Below, in pieces: positions 8,402-16,734 of a stretch of 64,000 nt of DNA. The notes under the pieces are model-generated. The model did no database searches, had not been told where the DNA came from, and was given only the letters and a program-made list of their open reading frames with translations. Source of the DNA: Elusimicrobiota bacterium. Its GTDB lineage: Bacteria > Elusimicrobiota > Elusimicrobia > UBA1565 > UBA9628. How positions within the stretch are numbered: position 1 is the first letter of the stretch; each line of letters begins with the position of its first letter. A program made the position numbers and the translations under genes. The stretch lies in the NCBI GenBank assembly GCA_016182905.1, contig JACPFR010000031.1, positions 1 to 64,000 on the forward strand, in the 5' to 3' direction.

Positions 8402-9043
8402 ATGAACGACCGGCGGACTTGGATCGAGCGCGCGCTCCTCCTGTCCTGGCTCACGATCGCCTACAACCTCGTCGAGGGCGGCGTGTCGGTGTATTTCGGC
8501 GTCGCCGACGACTCGGTCGCGCTGGCCGGCTTCGGCGCGGACAGCTTCATCGAGGTCTTCTCCGCGGCGCTGGTCCTCTGGCGCTTCCGCGCCGAGGAGG
8601 GCGCGGGGAAGGGGCTCCCCGTCGAGCGCGAGCGGCGGGCGACGCTCGGCATCGGGGTCCTGTTCGTTCTGCTCGCCGCCGGCACGGCCGCGGGGGCGCT
8701 CGCGCAGCTGCGCTCGGGCGGGCGCCCCGAGACGACCTTGCCGGGGCTCGTCATCTCCGCGGCGAGCCTGAGCTTCATGTTCTACCTGTGGCGCGCCAAG
8801 CTCGCCGCGGCGCGGGAGCTCGACAGCTGCACGGTCCTCAAGGACGCCGACTGCTCGCTGGCGTGCATCAAGCTGTCCGGCGTCCTGCTGGCGGGGAGCG
8901 CGGTCTTCCTGGCCGCCCCGGCGCTGTGGTGGTCGGACTCGGCCGCGGCCCTCGTCCTGGCGCTGTTCATCGCGCGCGAGGGGGCCGGAACGATCCGCGC
9001 GGCGCGCCGGCCGGATTTCGCGGGCGGCTGCGGCTGCGCCTGA
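8402..9043 (+). CDS. CDF-like cation transporter (TMEM163-type)
   Basis: A 213-residue membrane protein with about six hydrophobic segments. The segment NLVEGGVSVYFG...GFGADSFIEVFSA carries the Asp-containing signature of the cation-diffusion transmembrane domain, and a second Asp-rich motif with Cys (DADCSLACIK) precedes the later helices. It lacks the cytoplasmic CDF C-terminal domain and ends in a Cys-rich tail (GGCGCA), a possible metal site. Likely a divalent-metal exporter; the metal is not determinable. The next transcript carries a hemerythrin-like gene. Confidence 0.7.
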   Translation: MNDRRTWIERALLLSWLTIAYNLVEGGVSVYFGVADDSVALAGFGADSFIEVFSAALVLWRFRAEEGAGKGLPVERERRATLGIGVLFVLLAAGTAAGALAQLRSGGRPETTLPGLVISAASLSFMFYLWRAKLAAARELDSCTVLKDADCSLACIKLSGVLLAGSAVFLAAPALWWSDSAAALVLALFIAREGAGTIRAARRPDFAGGCGCA

Positions 9044-9062
9044 CCTTATATATACTCTGCTC

Positions 9063-9563
9063 ATGGGCGGCATCGCGGACTTCTTGGCGGCGGATCACGA
9101 CCGGCTCGACGCGCTCTTCGCGAAGGCCTGCGCCGACCCGTCCCGCGTCGACCTGGAGCCCTACGAGGCGTTCCGCCGCGGCCTGCTCAAGCACGTGGGC
9201 ATGGAGGAGCTGATCCTGATCGCCGCCGCGCGCCGGCTGAGCCCCGAGGCCGTGCCTCTGGCGGCGCGCGCGCGCCTCGACCACGCGGCCCTGACCTCGC
9301 TGCTGATCCCGACGCCGACGCCCGGGATCCTGTCCGTGATCCGGGCGGTCCTGGAGCCGCACAACGGGATGGAGGAGGCGGCCGACGGCCTCTACGCCCA
9401 GTGCGAGCGCGCGCTCGGCGCGGAGGGGGACGCGGCCCTCGCCCGGCTGCGCGCCGCGCCCGACATACCGCCCGCCTCGCACGTCGACGGGCCGCACGTC
9501 ACGGCGTCCATCCTCCGGGCGCTGACGGAGGCCGGCTTCGCCGGTCTGGGGAGGGATCTATGA
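9063..9563 (+). CDS. Hemerythrin-like protein
   Basis: A 166-residue cytoplasmic four-helix protein with the His/Glu pattern of HHE/hemerythrin domains: DHDRLD near residue 12, KHVGMEE near 45, LDHAAL near 79 and PHNGMEE near 104. Such proteins bind a di-iron centre and sense or carry O2 or NO. TATACT (9051-9056) ends 6 nt before the ATG. The stop overlaps the next start (ATGA), so it forms an operon with a cupin gene. Confidence 0.8.
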   Translation: MGGIADFLAADHDRLDALFAKACADPSRVDLEPYEAFRRGLLKHVGMEELILIAAARRLSPEAVPLAARARLDHAALTSLLIPTPTPGILSVIRAVLEPHNGMEEAADGLYAQCERALGAEGDAALARLRAAPDIPPASHVDGPHVTASILRALTEAGFAGLGRDL

Positions 9564-9901
9564 GCGATGTTCTCGACGCCGCCGGCCTCGTGGGCTATTC
9601 CGAGGGCTCGGTCGTCAGCCGGACCTTGATCAACCGCGACACCGGCTCGGTCACGGTCTTCTCGTTCGACAAGGGCGAGAGCCTCAGCGAGCACACCGCG
9701 CCGTTCGACGCGTTGGTCCACGTCCTGGACGGCGAGGCCGAGATCACCGTGGGCGGCGTCGCCCGCCGGGTGAAGGCCGGCCAGATGATCCTCATGCCCA
9801 GCGGGATCCCCCACGGGCTGAAGGCGGTCGAGCGCTTCAAGATGACCTTGTTCCTGGCGCGCGTCTCGGGGCCCGAGAAGAAGGGCGCGCCCCGGCCTTA
9901 A
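9560..9901 (+). CDS. Small cupin-domain protein
   Basis: A 113-residue single-domain cupin with motif 1 (HTAPFDALVHVLDGEAEITVGG) and motif 2 (GQMILMPSGIPHGLKA), so a metal site with several His residues is probable. The ATGA overlap with the hemerythrin gene and a GGGAGGG ribosome binding site show a translationally coupled second cistron. The pairing suggests iron or redox-related function, but nothing identifies a substrate. Confidence 0.85.
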   Translation: MSDVLDAAGLVGYSEGSVVSRTLINRDTGSVTVFSFDKGESLSEHTAPFDALVHVLDGEAEITVGGVARRVKAGQMILMPSGIPHGLKAVERFKMTLFLARVSGPEKKGAPRP

Positions 9902-9909
9902 AGCGGGGC

Positions 9910-10347
9910 TCACTCGTCCCGCGAGAGGTTCCGCAGGGAGGCGCCGAAGCGCCCGAGGCCCGCGCCGAGCACGTTGAGGATGACGCAGGCGTTCCACGCC
10001 GCGAGCCGCTCCGGAGGCATCGCCGCGAGCCGGCCGCAGCCGATCATCAGCGCGACCAAGGCGAAGGCGAGGAGCACGTCGAGCGAATTCCCGAGGTCCA
10101 GCCATCTCTGGCGGGAGGCGGATGGCTTGCGGAAGGGCAAGGCCGCCAGGGCCAAGGTGCAGGCCGCCATGGGCCGGCGCCGGTTGGCGAGCAGGCCGAG
10201 GAGGTTGATCCCGTTGATGATCCCGTCCAGGACGCCGAGGCCGACCAGGAGGACGCCGAACGGGCCGGCCAGCGAGAGGCCCGCGAGGATCTTGAAGCCG
10301 CAGAACGGCAGGCCGACGGTGAGCACCTCGAGCAGGTCCATGCGCAT
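9910..10347 (-). CDS. Small integral membrane protein
   Basis: A 145-residue protein with about four hydrophobic segments and an Arg-rich loop (NRRRP and RKPSASRQR). I do not recognise a family. It opens MRMDLLEV; a second ATG two codons later is also possible. TAGACT (10354-10359, minus strand) ends 6 nt from the first ATG. It is convergent with the cupin gene, 8 nt apart, and divergent from the small Cys-rich gene. Confidence 0.6.
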   Translation of the reverse strand: MRMDLLEVLTVGLPFCGFKILAGLSLAGPFGVLLVGLGVLDGIINGINLLGLLANRRRPMAACTLALAALPFRKPSASRQRWLDLGNSLDVLLAFALVALMIGCGRLAAMPPERLAAWNACVILNVLGAGLGRFGASLRNLSRDE

Positions 10348-10398
10348 GCGATGAGTCTATCACTTGCGCCGGAACGGCGGACGCGCCATAATATGGCC

Positions 10399-10701
10399 AT
10401 GTGGGCGCTTCATGAGACCTACGACGCCGAAGGGCGCGTGCTGTATCTTTTCCTCGTGTCCGACACCGCCGAGCCCCCCGCGCGTCCCGGTCTCGACGCC
10501 CCGAAGCTGCTCGAGTCCTTCGCCGACCTCGAGACGGCCCGCAAGTTCGCCGAGGGCTACCGGACCGCGCTCGACGGCAAGGGCGAACGCGTGGTGCGCG
10601 AGGTCCGCTGCGGCATGGAGCGCCTGGGCGGCTGCAAGGGACCGGGGAGATCCTGCTACCTGGGCCTCGACTGCTACCGGTGCGAGACCCGCGGGGGCTA
10701 G
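10399..10701 (+). CDS. Small Cys-rich hypothetical protein
   Basis: A 100-residue cytoplasmic protein with an alpha/beta N-terminal part and a Cys-rich C-terminus (RCGMERLGGCKGPGRSC...DCYRCETRGG) that could bind zinc or a metal cluster. A CATAAT/TAATAT hexamer overlaps 10387-10394, so the ATG at 10399 would be leaderless; an in-frame ATG at 10393 lies inside the promoter and is less likely. Its stop overlaps the stop of the convergent hydrolase gene by 3 nt. Confidence 0.6.
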   Translation: MWALHETYDAEGRVLYLFLVSDTAEPPARPGLDAPKLLESFADLETARKFAEGYRTALDGKGERVVREVRCGMERLGGCKGPGRSCYLGLDCYRCETRGG

Positions 10702-12011
10702 CTTAGCGACGCGGCCCACTCTCGGAAGGCGAGGTGCCCTTCCTCGAGGAAGATCGCGTTGTGGCCGCCCGGCAGGCGCTTGATCCTCGTGCGGCCCGGG
10801 ACCTCGAACTTCGCCAGCGACCGGATGTAGCTCTCCGCGGGCACGAACGCGTCGTTGTCGGCGGGCGTGAACAGGACCGAGTTGAGCGCGATCGCCGCGC
10901 GCAGGTCGGGGACGCTCGCGAACGGCGTGGGGGGCGGGGGGCGCCGGTCCATCGCGGTCACGAAGGCCTCGCGCCAGGCGACGCCGCCGCCCGCCTGCAT
11001 CGTCACCCAGTTCTCGTCGATCATCCAGGGCTCGTAGGGGATCTCCGCGGTGGTGCGCGCCGCGATCGTCCGGTCGGTCTCGCCCGGGGTGAAGTTGCAG
11101 CTGGAGAGGACGTAGTTGAGGAGGTTCACCTCGCCGAAGTTGTCCTTGGCGTCCTTCTCGACCTCGGCGCGCGTCTGGCCGAGCATCTTCTCGAGATGCG
11201 CGAGGAAGGCCTTCTCCCAGACGCCCTTCACGCCCTTGCCGAGGAGGCCGAACAGGCCGTTGACCTGGTCGGGGTTCAGGCCGAGGGCCTTGAGATGGGC
11301 GCGCACCTTCCCGAGCCGGGCTTCGACGTCCGGGCAGGCCTCGCGCAGCTCTTTATTCAGCTTCAGCTGCTCGGCGCGGCGGGCGAGGCTGGCGGCCAGG
11401 ACGTCCTCGTAGGGGAGGGCCGAGGCGGAGAAGACGATGCCCCTGGGCTTGCGCGCGCCGGCGCGCGTGAGGCTGAGGTACTGCATGCCGACCATGCCGC
11501 CGTAGCTCTGCGCGATCATGAAGAACGGCTCGCCCTTCGGGATCACCGCTTCGATGACGGCGAGATAGTCGCGGGACTGATTGTCGGAGGAGAAGCCGAG
11601 CGCGATCGCGTCGGCGTCGATCGCGGGGTCGGTCATGTCGATCGGCGCCGACTGCCCGTCGGTCCCGCGCTGGTCGACGAGGAGGACGCGATAGGAGTTC
11701 AGGAGGTATTTGAACCGATCGAGCGAGCCGTTCTTCGGGGAGGCCGGGTCGACGTAGTCGAAGCCGAGAGGCCGGTAGGCGCTGCACGAGATGCCGGGGC
11801 CGCCGTTGATGACGACGATCACGGGAAGCGAGGGGTCGTCGTGGCGGCGGCCGTAGGCGGGGATCAGTCGGTAGAAGACGGGGATCCTCGGCCCCTCGGG
11901 CCGGGCGTAGTCGAGCGGGACGTCCACGAAGCCGCGGCGCTCGAGGGGGTGCTCGACGATCTTGGGGTCGACCTTCTTGAAGGGCAAAGCGGAGGGGGCT
12001 TTCGTGGTCAT
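10698..12011 (-). CDS. Alpha/beta hydrolase, S33 proline-iminopeptidase-like
   Basis: A 437-residue enzyme with no signal peptide. It shows the HGGPG-like oxyanion motif (NGGPGIS, near residue 68), VDQRGTDGQS near 104, the nucleophile elbow QSYGGM near 165, an acid in ADNDAF and the catalytic His in GGHNAIF near the end. A cap of about 150 residues lies between strands. S33 members release N-terminal residues from peptides; specificity is not predictable. The start MTTKAPSA was chosen because the upstream extension of this frame runs antisense-like through the neighbouring gene. Confidence 0.85.
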   Translation of the reverse strand: MTTKAPSALPFKKVDPKIVEHPLERRGFVDVPLDYARPEGPRIPVFYRLIPAYGRRHDDPSLPVIVVINGGPGISCSAYRPLGFDYVDPASPKNGSLDRFKYLLNSYRVLLVDQRGTDGQSAPIDMTDPAIDADAIALGFSSDNQSRDYLAVIEAVIPKGEPFFMIAQSYGGMVGMQYLSLTRAGARKPRGIVFSASALPYEDVLAASLARRAEQLKLNKELREACPDVEARLGKVRAHLKALGLNPDQVNGLFGLLGKGVKGVWEKAFLAHLEKMLGQTRAEVEKDAKDNFGEVNLLNYVLSSCNFTPGETDRTIAARTTAEIPYEPWMIDENWVTMQAGGGVAWREAFVTAMDRRPPPPTPFASVPDLRAAIALNSVLFTPADNDAFVPAESYIRSLAKFEVPGRTRIKRLPGGHNAIFLEEGHLAFREWAASLS

Positions 12012-12043
12012 GGGATCAGTGTGCCTCGGACGGCCCGCGCGAG

Positions 12044-13444
12044 TCAAGCCCGCACGACGAGCCAGAGGCGGGCCGAGCGCGAGCGCGGGTTCTCCCGGAT
12101 CTCCTCGGGCGAGGCGCGGCGCGGCGGGGCGGGGGGCGCGGCCCACAGCCCCGCGGCCGCCTGCTCGTTCAAGGCCGCCGACACGAGGGCCTCCTCCCCG
12201 GAGTGGAAGGTCAGCAAAGCGACTCGTCCTCCGGGGCGCATCAAGGAGGGCAGGTCGTGCAGCAGCCGGGCCAGCGACTCGCGCTCGGCGTTGACGGCGA
12301 TGCGCAGGGCCTGGAAGGCGCGCGCGGCGGGATGCTTGGAGGAGGCGTCCTTCTTGACGAAGCGGCCCGGCCCCAGGCCCTTGGCGACGCCGACCGCGGA
12401 GGCGAGCTCGAAGGTCGTCCTCGGCGCGCGCCCCTCGGCGGCGAAGGCCGCGAGCGTCCTCGCGATCGCGCGGGCGTCGGGCTCGTCGCCGTAGCGGACG
12501 AGGGCGTCCTCGATCTCGTCCGCGGAGGCGGCCGCGAGCCACTCCGCCGCGGTCCGGCCGCTCGAGCGGTCCATGCGCATGTCGAGCGGGCCGTCGTTCT
12601 TGAACGACATCCCGCGCTCCGGCCGGTCGAGCTGCATCGACGAGACCCCGAGGTCGGCCAGCAGCGCGTCCACGCCGTCGAGACCGAGCCCCCGGAGCGC
12701 GTCCTTGGCCGCCGCGTAGTCGCTCCGGCGCGCGGTGATCCTCACGCCGGACTCGCGCAGGCGCTTCTCGGTGCGGGCGAGCTCCTCGCCGTCGCGGTCG
12801 AGGCCGACGACCGTGCCGGCCGGCCCCGCCGCGCGGGACAGCTCGGCCGCGTGGCCGCCCCAGCCGAGCGTGCAGTCGAGGACCTTCGCGCCCGGCAGCG
12901 GCGCCAGCGCCTCCAGGATCTCGCGGACCATGATCGGCACGTGCGCGCCCGCGGGCGTCGAGCCGCGGGCCTTCGCCTTGGCGATCGCGTCGGGATCGGC
13001 GCCGAGCTCCTTGTACTTCTGCTCGAACTTCTTCGGGTGCGTGCCCGTGTAGCGCTCGCGCCGGCGGTAGGCGGCGAGGACCTCGGCGATCGGGACGTCC
13101 GCGGGGGCCAGGTCGTACTCGAGCAGGCGGCGGGCCTCGACCCATTTGACCTGGTCGTGGTCGACGAGCTTGAATTCTCCGATGAATTTCGGCACGAGGA
13201 ACGCGATCAGCTCGATCTCCCCGAAGTCGTAGGCGTGGCGCGTCCGCGCGACCTCGGCGCCGACCGTGGCCTCGATGCCGAGCTCCTCGCGCAGCTCTCT
13301 CAGAAGCGCCGCTTGCGGCGTCTCGCCTTCCTCGATGCGGCCGCCGGGGAACTCCCACTTGCCCGCGTGCTTGCGGCCGGGGCCCCGCCGGGCGAGGAGG
13401 ACGGCGCCGGAGCGTAGGATGACGCCGGCGCACACGGGGATCAT
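12044..13444 (-). CDS. Nudix hydrolase fused to RsmH-like methyltransferase
   Basis: A 466-residue two-domain protein. Residues 1-125 are a MutT-type Nudix domain with a complete box (G35 through GI57, including REL-REELG), expected to hydrolyse nucleoside diphosphate derivatives such as oxidised dNTPs. A basic linker (128-166, YTGTHPKKFEQKYKEL) precedes a class I methyltransferase domain (167-466) with VPIMVREIL, DCTLGWGGH, LADLGVSSMQLD, GPLDMRM and LTFHSGEE, the hallmarks of MraW/RsmH, which N4-methylates C1402 of 16S rRNA. The linker and TPAG-H motif recall a second RsmH-like subfamily seen beside the housekeeping copy in some bacteria. No division-cluster genes are nearby. TAGAAT (13450-13455) ends 5 nt before the ATG. 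Confidence 0.85.
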   Translation of the reverse strand: MIPVCAGVILRSGAVLLARRGPGRKHAGKWEFPGGRIEEGETPQAALLRELREELGIEATVGAEVARTRHAYDFGEIELIAFLVPKFIGEFKLVDHDQVKWVEARRLLEYDLAPADVPIAEVLAAYRRRERYTGTHPKKFEQKYKELGADPDAIAKAKARGSTPAGAHVPIMVREILEALAPLPGAKVLDCTLGWGGHAAELSRAAGPAGTVVGLDRDGEELARTEKRLRESGVRITARRSDYAAAKDALRGLGLDGVDALLADLGVSSMQLDRPERGMSFKNDGPLDMRMDRSSGRTAAEWLAAASADEIEDALVRYGDEPDARAIARTLAAFAAEGRAPRTTFELASAVGVAKGLGPGRFVKKDASSKHPAARAFQALRIAVNAERESLARLLHDLPSLMRPGGRVALLTFHSGEEALVSAALNEQAAAGLWAAPPAPPRRASPEEIRENPRSRSARLWLVVRA

Positions 13445-13449
13445 GCTTC

Positions 13450-13473
13450 ATTCTATCGAAAATTCACTACACT
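13450..13473. promoter_or_regulatory. Bidirectional promoter, Nudix-RsmH / M28
   Basis: Only 36 nt separate the two divergent ATGs (13444 minus, 13481 plus). TAGAAT at 13450-13455 serves the minus gene with a 5-nt gap, and TACACT at 13468-13473 serves the plus gene with a 7-nt gap. The two -10 boxes lie within 24 bp, so both cannot easily be occupied together. Confidence 0.6.
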
Positions 13474-13480
13474 GGGAGCG

Positions 13481-15229
13481 ATGAGCCCCGCCGCGCGCGC
13501 GATCGCCGCCGTCGTCATCGCCAACCTGCTCCTGTTCCTCGCCGTCGTCGCCCTGCCCGCGTATCAGGCCGCCCATCATCACTGGATCTTCCCGGTGCTC
13601 GCGGCCCTGTTCGCGGCCGAGTGGGGGCTGACCTTCGTGCCGTCGCCGGCCGACAAGGTGGTGGACCGCTCGGCTCTGCGCGCGAGCGTCGTCTCTTTGC
13701 TGGTCTTCCTGCTCGTCATCGGCATCGCCCGCCACGCGACCATCCTCGCCTGCTTCGACCGCTGCTCGTTCAAGCTCGCCGCCGCCGCGGCCCTCGCGGG
13801 GTGCGTGTTCCTCGGCCAGACGTGGTCGCGCAGCGCGGGCTTCTGGGATCCGCTGCGCTCGAGCCTCGCGGCGTACGGCGCCTTCCTGTGGGCGCTGTAC
13901 CTCGTCCTGCGCGGGCTCAACGTCGCGCCCTGGCTCGTCGACCTCGGCTTCGTCATCCTAGCGCTGATGTTCTGGCTCGGACGGGACCGCGCCGCCTTCC
14001 TGATCGCCTCCGCGGGCATCCTCGCGGCGCTCGCCGTGCGCGCGACGGCCAACGAGTACGCCATCATCGGCTTGAGCGTGGTCTGGAGCGTCGCGCTCCC
14101 CCTGTGGGCCGCGCCGCGGGTGGAAGCGTGGCTCGCGAAGCGAAGGGTCGGGCCGGCGCCGGCGGGGCCCGCCGAACCTCTCGGCCCAAGGCTTCTGATG
14201 AGCGCTCTGCGCATTTCCGTTGCCGTTGCCGTCATCGCCGGAATCGCTCGATTCGTTGCCGGTCCCGTCTCCCTCGTCACCGACCCCCCGAAGCGTCGCG
14301 CCTATCTCCTCGAACGGGCTCCGGCGCCGTTGGACCACTCCGCGCTATCGCCTCTGGCCGCCCGCCTGCGCGCGCACGTCGTCATGCTCTCCGTCACGAT
14401 CGGCGCGCGCGACGCCTACAGCAAGAAGGGGCGCGAGCGGGCGCGCGACTACGTCGTCGCCCAGCTCAAGGCGGCCGGCTACGCGCCGAAGCTCCTGCCC
14501 TACGAGTCGCGCCTGATGATCGGCGTGCCCGACGGCTCGCGCTTCCACAACGTCGAGGCGCTCCTTCCCGTGCGCGCGCCCGAGCCGCGCGGCGCCTGGG
14601 TGATCGGGGCCCATTACGACTCGGCCCCCGGCACGCCCGGCGCCGACGACAACGCCAGCGGCGTCGCCGTGCTCCTCGAGGCCGCGCGCCTGCTCCGGGA
14701 GCGGAGGCCCGGCCGCGAGGTGCGCTTCGTCGCGTTCGGCACCGAGGAGCCGCCCTCGTTCGGCACGCGCAACATGGGCAGCTGGCAGTACGCGCGGGCG
14801 TTGAAGGACGGCGGGGTCCGCGTGCACGGCGTCGTCGTCCTCGAGATGCTCGGCTTCTACAACCCGCGCCCCGGCTCCCAGCTGTACCCGCCGTTCATGC
14901 ATCTCTTCTTCCCGGACCACGGCGGCTTCGTCGGCGCGGTCGGCAACGTCGAGAGCCGCGGCCTGCTCGCCGCGTTCGGCGCGGCGTGGAGGAAGGCCTC
15001 GCGCTTCCCGCTGACCCTCTCGATCCTGCCCGGGCCGTTCGCGACCCTCGCCCTGTCGGACCAGCTCAACTTCTGGGCGCACGGCTATCCCGCCGTGATG
15101 GTCTCCGACACCGCCTTCTACCGCAACGCCAACTACCACGAGTCGACCGACCTCCCCGAGACGCTCGACTACGAGAAGATGGCCGAGGTCGCGGAAGCGC
15201 TCGCCTCGGTCCTCTCCGAGAAACGGTGA
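13481..15229 (+). CDS. Membrane-anchored M28 aminopeptidase
   Basis: A 582-residue protein. The first 265 residues hold about eight hydrophobic segments; the C-terminal half (about 290-580) is an M28 zinc peptidase domain facing outward by analogy with membrane M28 proteins. Zinc motifs seen: GAHYDSAPG (His, about residue 372), GADDNASGVA (bridging Asp), and GTEEPPSFGTRNMGS (catalytic Glu pair), with a later HES(T)DLPE His. Likely releases N-terminal residues from peptides in the periplasm. The start at 13481 follows TACACT by 7 nt. Confidence 0.85.
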   Translation: MSPAARAIAAVVIANLLLFLAVVALPAYQAAHHHWIFPVLAALFAAEWGLTFVPSPADKVVDRSALRASVVSLLVFLLVIGIARHATILACFDRCSFKLAAAAALAGCVFLGQTWSRSAGFWDPLRSSLAAYGAFLWALYLVLRGLNVAPWLVDLGFVILALMFWLGRDRAAFLIASAGILAALAVRATANEYAIIGLSVVWSVALPLWAAPRVEAWLAKRRVGPAPAGPAEPLGPRLLMSALRISVAVAVIAGIARFVAGPVSLVTDPPKRRAYLLERAPAPLDHSALSPLAARLRAHVVMLSVTIGARDAYSKKGRERARDYVVAQLKAAGYAPKLLPYESRLMIGVPDGSRFHNVEALLPVRAPEPRGAWVIGAHYDSAPGTPGADDNASGVAVLLEAARLLRERRPGREVRFVAFGTEEPPSFGTRNMGSWQYARALKDGGVRVHGVVVLEMLGFYNPRPGSQLYPPFMHLFFPDHGGFVGAVGNVESRGLLAAFGAAWRKASRFPLTLSILPGPFATLALSDQLNFWAHGYPAVMVSDTAFYRNANYHESTDLPETLDYEKMAEVAEALASVLSEKR

Positions 15230-15230
15230 A

Positions 15231-15289
15231 CTCGCACCGGTGCGAGTCATCTGCGAGGGGGGCCAAAAACTGTTGTTGACAACAGTTTT
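15231..15289. repeat. Two palindromes after the M28 gene
   Basis: Directly after the stop is the 16-bp perfect palindrome CTCGCACCGGTGCGAG (15231-15246). At 15266-15289 lies a hairpin with 10-nt arms AAAACTGTTG/CAACAGTTTT around a TTGA loop. The same 24 bases recur at 43420-43443. The hairpin can act as a terminator for the M28 transcript, but its exact duplication 28 kb away suggests a dispersed repeat. Confidence 0.75.
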
Positions 15290-15323
15290 CGGGGGCGGAG
15301 CGGTGGATACCGGGGATAACGCC

Positions 15324-15351
15324 TTGACGAATCCTCCCGCCGATGTACACT
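15324..15351 (+). promoter_or_regulatory. Promoter of the HEAT-repeat gene
   Basis: TTGACG (15324-15329) and TACACT (15346-15351) with 16-nt spacing; the -10 ends 6 nt before the ATG at 15358. Confidence 0.7.
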
Positions 15352-15357
15352 GACCGC

Positions 15358-16662
15358 ATGAGAGCGCGTGCATTCCTCTTGGCGGCCTTACCCGCATTCC
15401 TGGCCTTGGCCGCGCCTGCCGCGGATGTCGAGAAGCAAAGGGCGATCCTCGACTACGGGCTGTGGAACAACCGCGTGCAGGCGCTGTACGACCTGGGCGA
15501 GGAGGGCAAGGAGGCCCTGCCCCTGCTGATCTACTCGTCGGACGACGCCGACTGGCAGATCCGGCTCACGGCGGTCCATTTCATGGGCAAGATCGGGGCG
15601 CCCGCCGCTTCCGCGCTGGGCGAGATCGTCCGCGTCGAGCCCTGCCCCAACGTGCGCGTCGCGGCTCTGCGCTGGCTGACGGGCATGGGCCCGGCCGGAA
15701 AGGACATCCTGCGCGAGGTCATGACGCCCGAGGACGAGCGCGAGATGGAGAGCCTGCCCGACCGCTACGGGACCGAGCGCATGGGCAAGCCGCTCGTCAT
15801 CGACGCGCCCGGCGGCTCGATGACCGCGGAGTTCTTCGATCACGGCCCCGACTTCCGCGTGTGCGCCTCGTCGGAGTACGCGAACCGGCGCAAGCGCCGC
15901 CGCGGAGCGGCCCCGGCCCCGGTCGCGCGCGCCGCGCCGTCCGTCGCCGCGGTCCGGGCGAACGAGGACGCGCCTCCGTCCGAGGAGTCGTTCGAGCCCG
16001 TGTCCACTCCGCCGGTCCGCGTCGGCAAGCCCGCCTCGCCCGCGCCCGAGCGTCTCCCGGATTCTCCGCCCGGGTCCCCGGTGGCGGTGATCGAAGCCGA
16101 GCCGCCGCTTCCGTCCGACGCCGGCGTCCCCGAGACCATGCCGAAGGCCGGGCCGGGGTTCGCGCCGCGCGAGGCAGCGGTCCCCCGTGAGCCGCCTCCG
16201 GAGACGCCGGAGCGCCGCGCCGTCGCCGCGGCCTCGCCGCGCGCGCCGCTGCCGCCCGCGGAGACGATGCCCGCCGCCGGCCCGGGCCTCCACCGCGAGC
16301 CGGTCGAGCGCGGCGAGGCGGCCCTCGTCGAGGACGCCGGAACGGGCAAGCCCGAGAACGACCCCGTCCCCGAGCTGATCCGGCGCCTGTCCGCCGCCGA
16401 GCCGCGGACGCGGGCCCGGGCGGCCGACGAGCTCGGCAAGCGCGGCGCGGCGGCCCTCCCCGCGGTGCCCGCCCTGCGGCGGGCGCTCAAGGACCGCGAC
16501 CGGCGCGTGCGCGCCAGCGCGGTGCTGGCGCTCGGCGGCGTCGGCGCCTCGGTCGACGGCGTCGGCGCCGACCTGCGCCGCGCGCTGCGCGACAAGAACG
16601 AGGACGTGCGCTTCAGCGCCGTCATCGCCCTCCACCGCCTCCGGGCGGCTCCCGAAAAATAA
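15358..16662 (+). CDS. Exported HEAT-repeat protein
   Basis: A 434-residue protein with a cleavable signal (RARAFLLAALPAFLALAAPAA). Residues 25-115 contain HEAT-like helical pairs (ALPLLIYSSDDADWQIRLTAVH, SALGEIVRVEPCPNVRVAALRWL). A long Pro/Ala/Glu-rich disordered linker (about 175-335) follows, then two more HEAT repeats (RRLSAAEPRTRARAADELGK..., ALKDRDRRVRASAVLALG..., ALRDKNEDVRFSAVIALH) at 340-434. This is a scaffold-like binding protein of the cell envelope; the partner is unknown. Start fixed by the promoter and signal peptide. Confidence 0.8.
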   Translation: MRARAFLLAALPAFLALAAPAADVEKQRAILDYGLWNNRVQALYDLGEEGKEALPLLIYSSDDADWQIRLTAVHFMGKIGAPAASALGEIVRVEPCPNVRVAALRWLTGMGPAGKDILREVMTPEDEREMESLPDRYGTERMGKPLVIDAPGGSMTAEFFDHGPDFRVCASSEYANRRKRRRGAAPAPVARAAPSVAAVRANEDAPPSEESFEPVSTPPVRVGKPASPAPERLPDSPPGSPVAVIEAEPPLPSDAGVPETMPKAGPGFAPREAAVPREPPPETPERRAVAAASPRAPLPPAETMPAAGPGLHREPVERGEAALVEDAGTGKPENDPVPELIRRLSAAEPRTRARAADELGKRGAAALPAVPALRRALKDRDRRVRASAVLALGGVGASVDGVGADLRRALRDKNEDVRFSAVIALHRLRAAPEK

Positions 16663-16734
16663 TAGGCCGAAAGACCCAGGCGGGCGTGGGCCGCCCGGAC
16701 CACAATTGGTATGATCCCGTCACGGAGGCCGTCC

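Noticed and set aside
10698-13451. A single 917-codon minus-strand frame covering the S33 hydrolase and the Nudix-RsmH region
   Set aside because: Only the part after MTTKAPSA has protein-like content; the first 480 codons are out of frame with the real Nudix-RsmH gene.
16711-16734. Upstream ATG for the HExxH protein
   Set aside because: This ATG lies within a TATGAT -10-like hexamer; the ATG at 16735 has GGAGG at 6 nt and starts a clean signal peptide.
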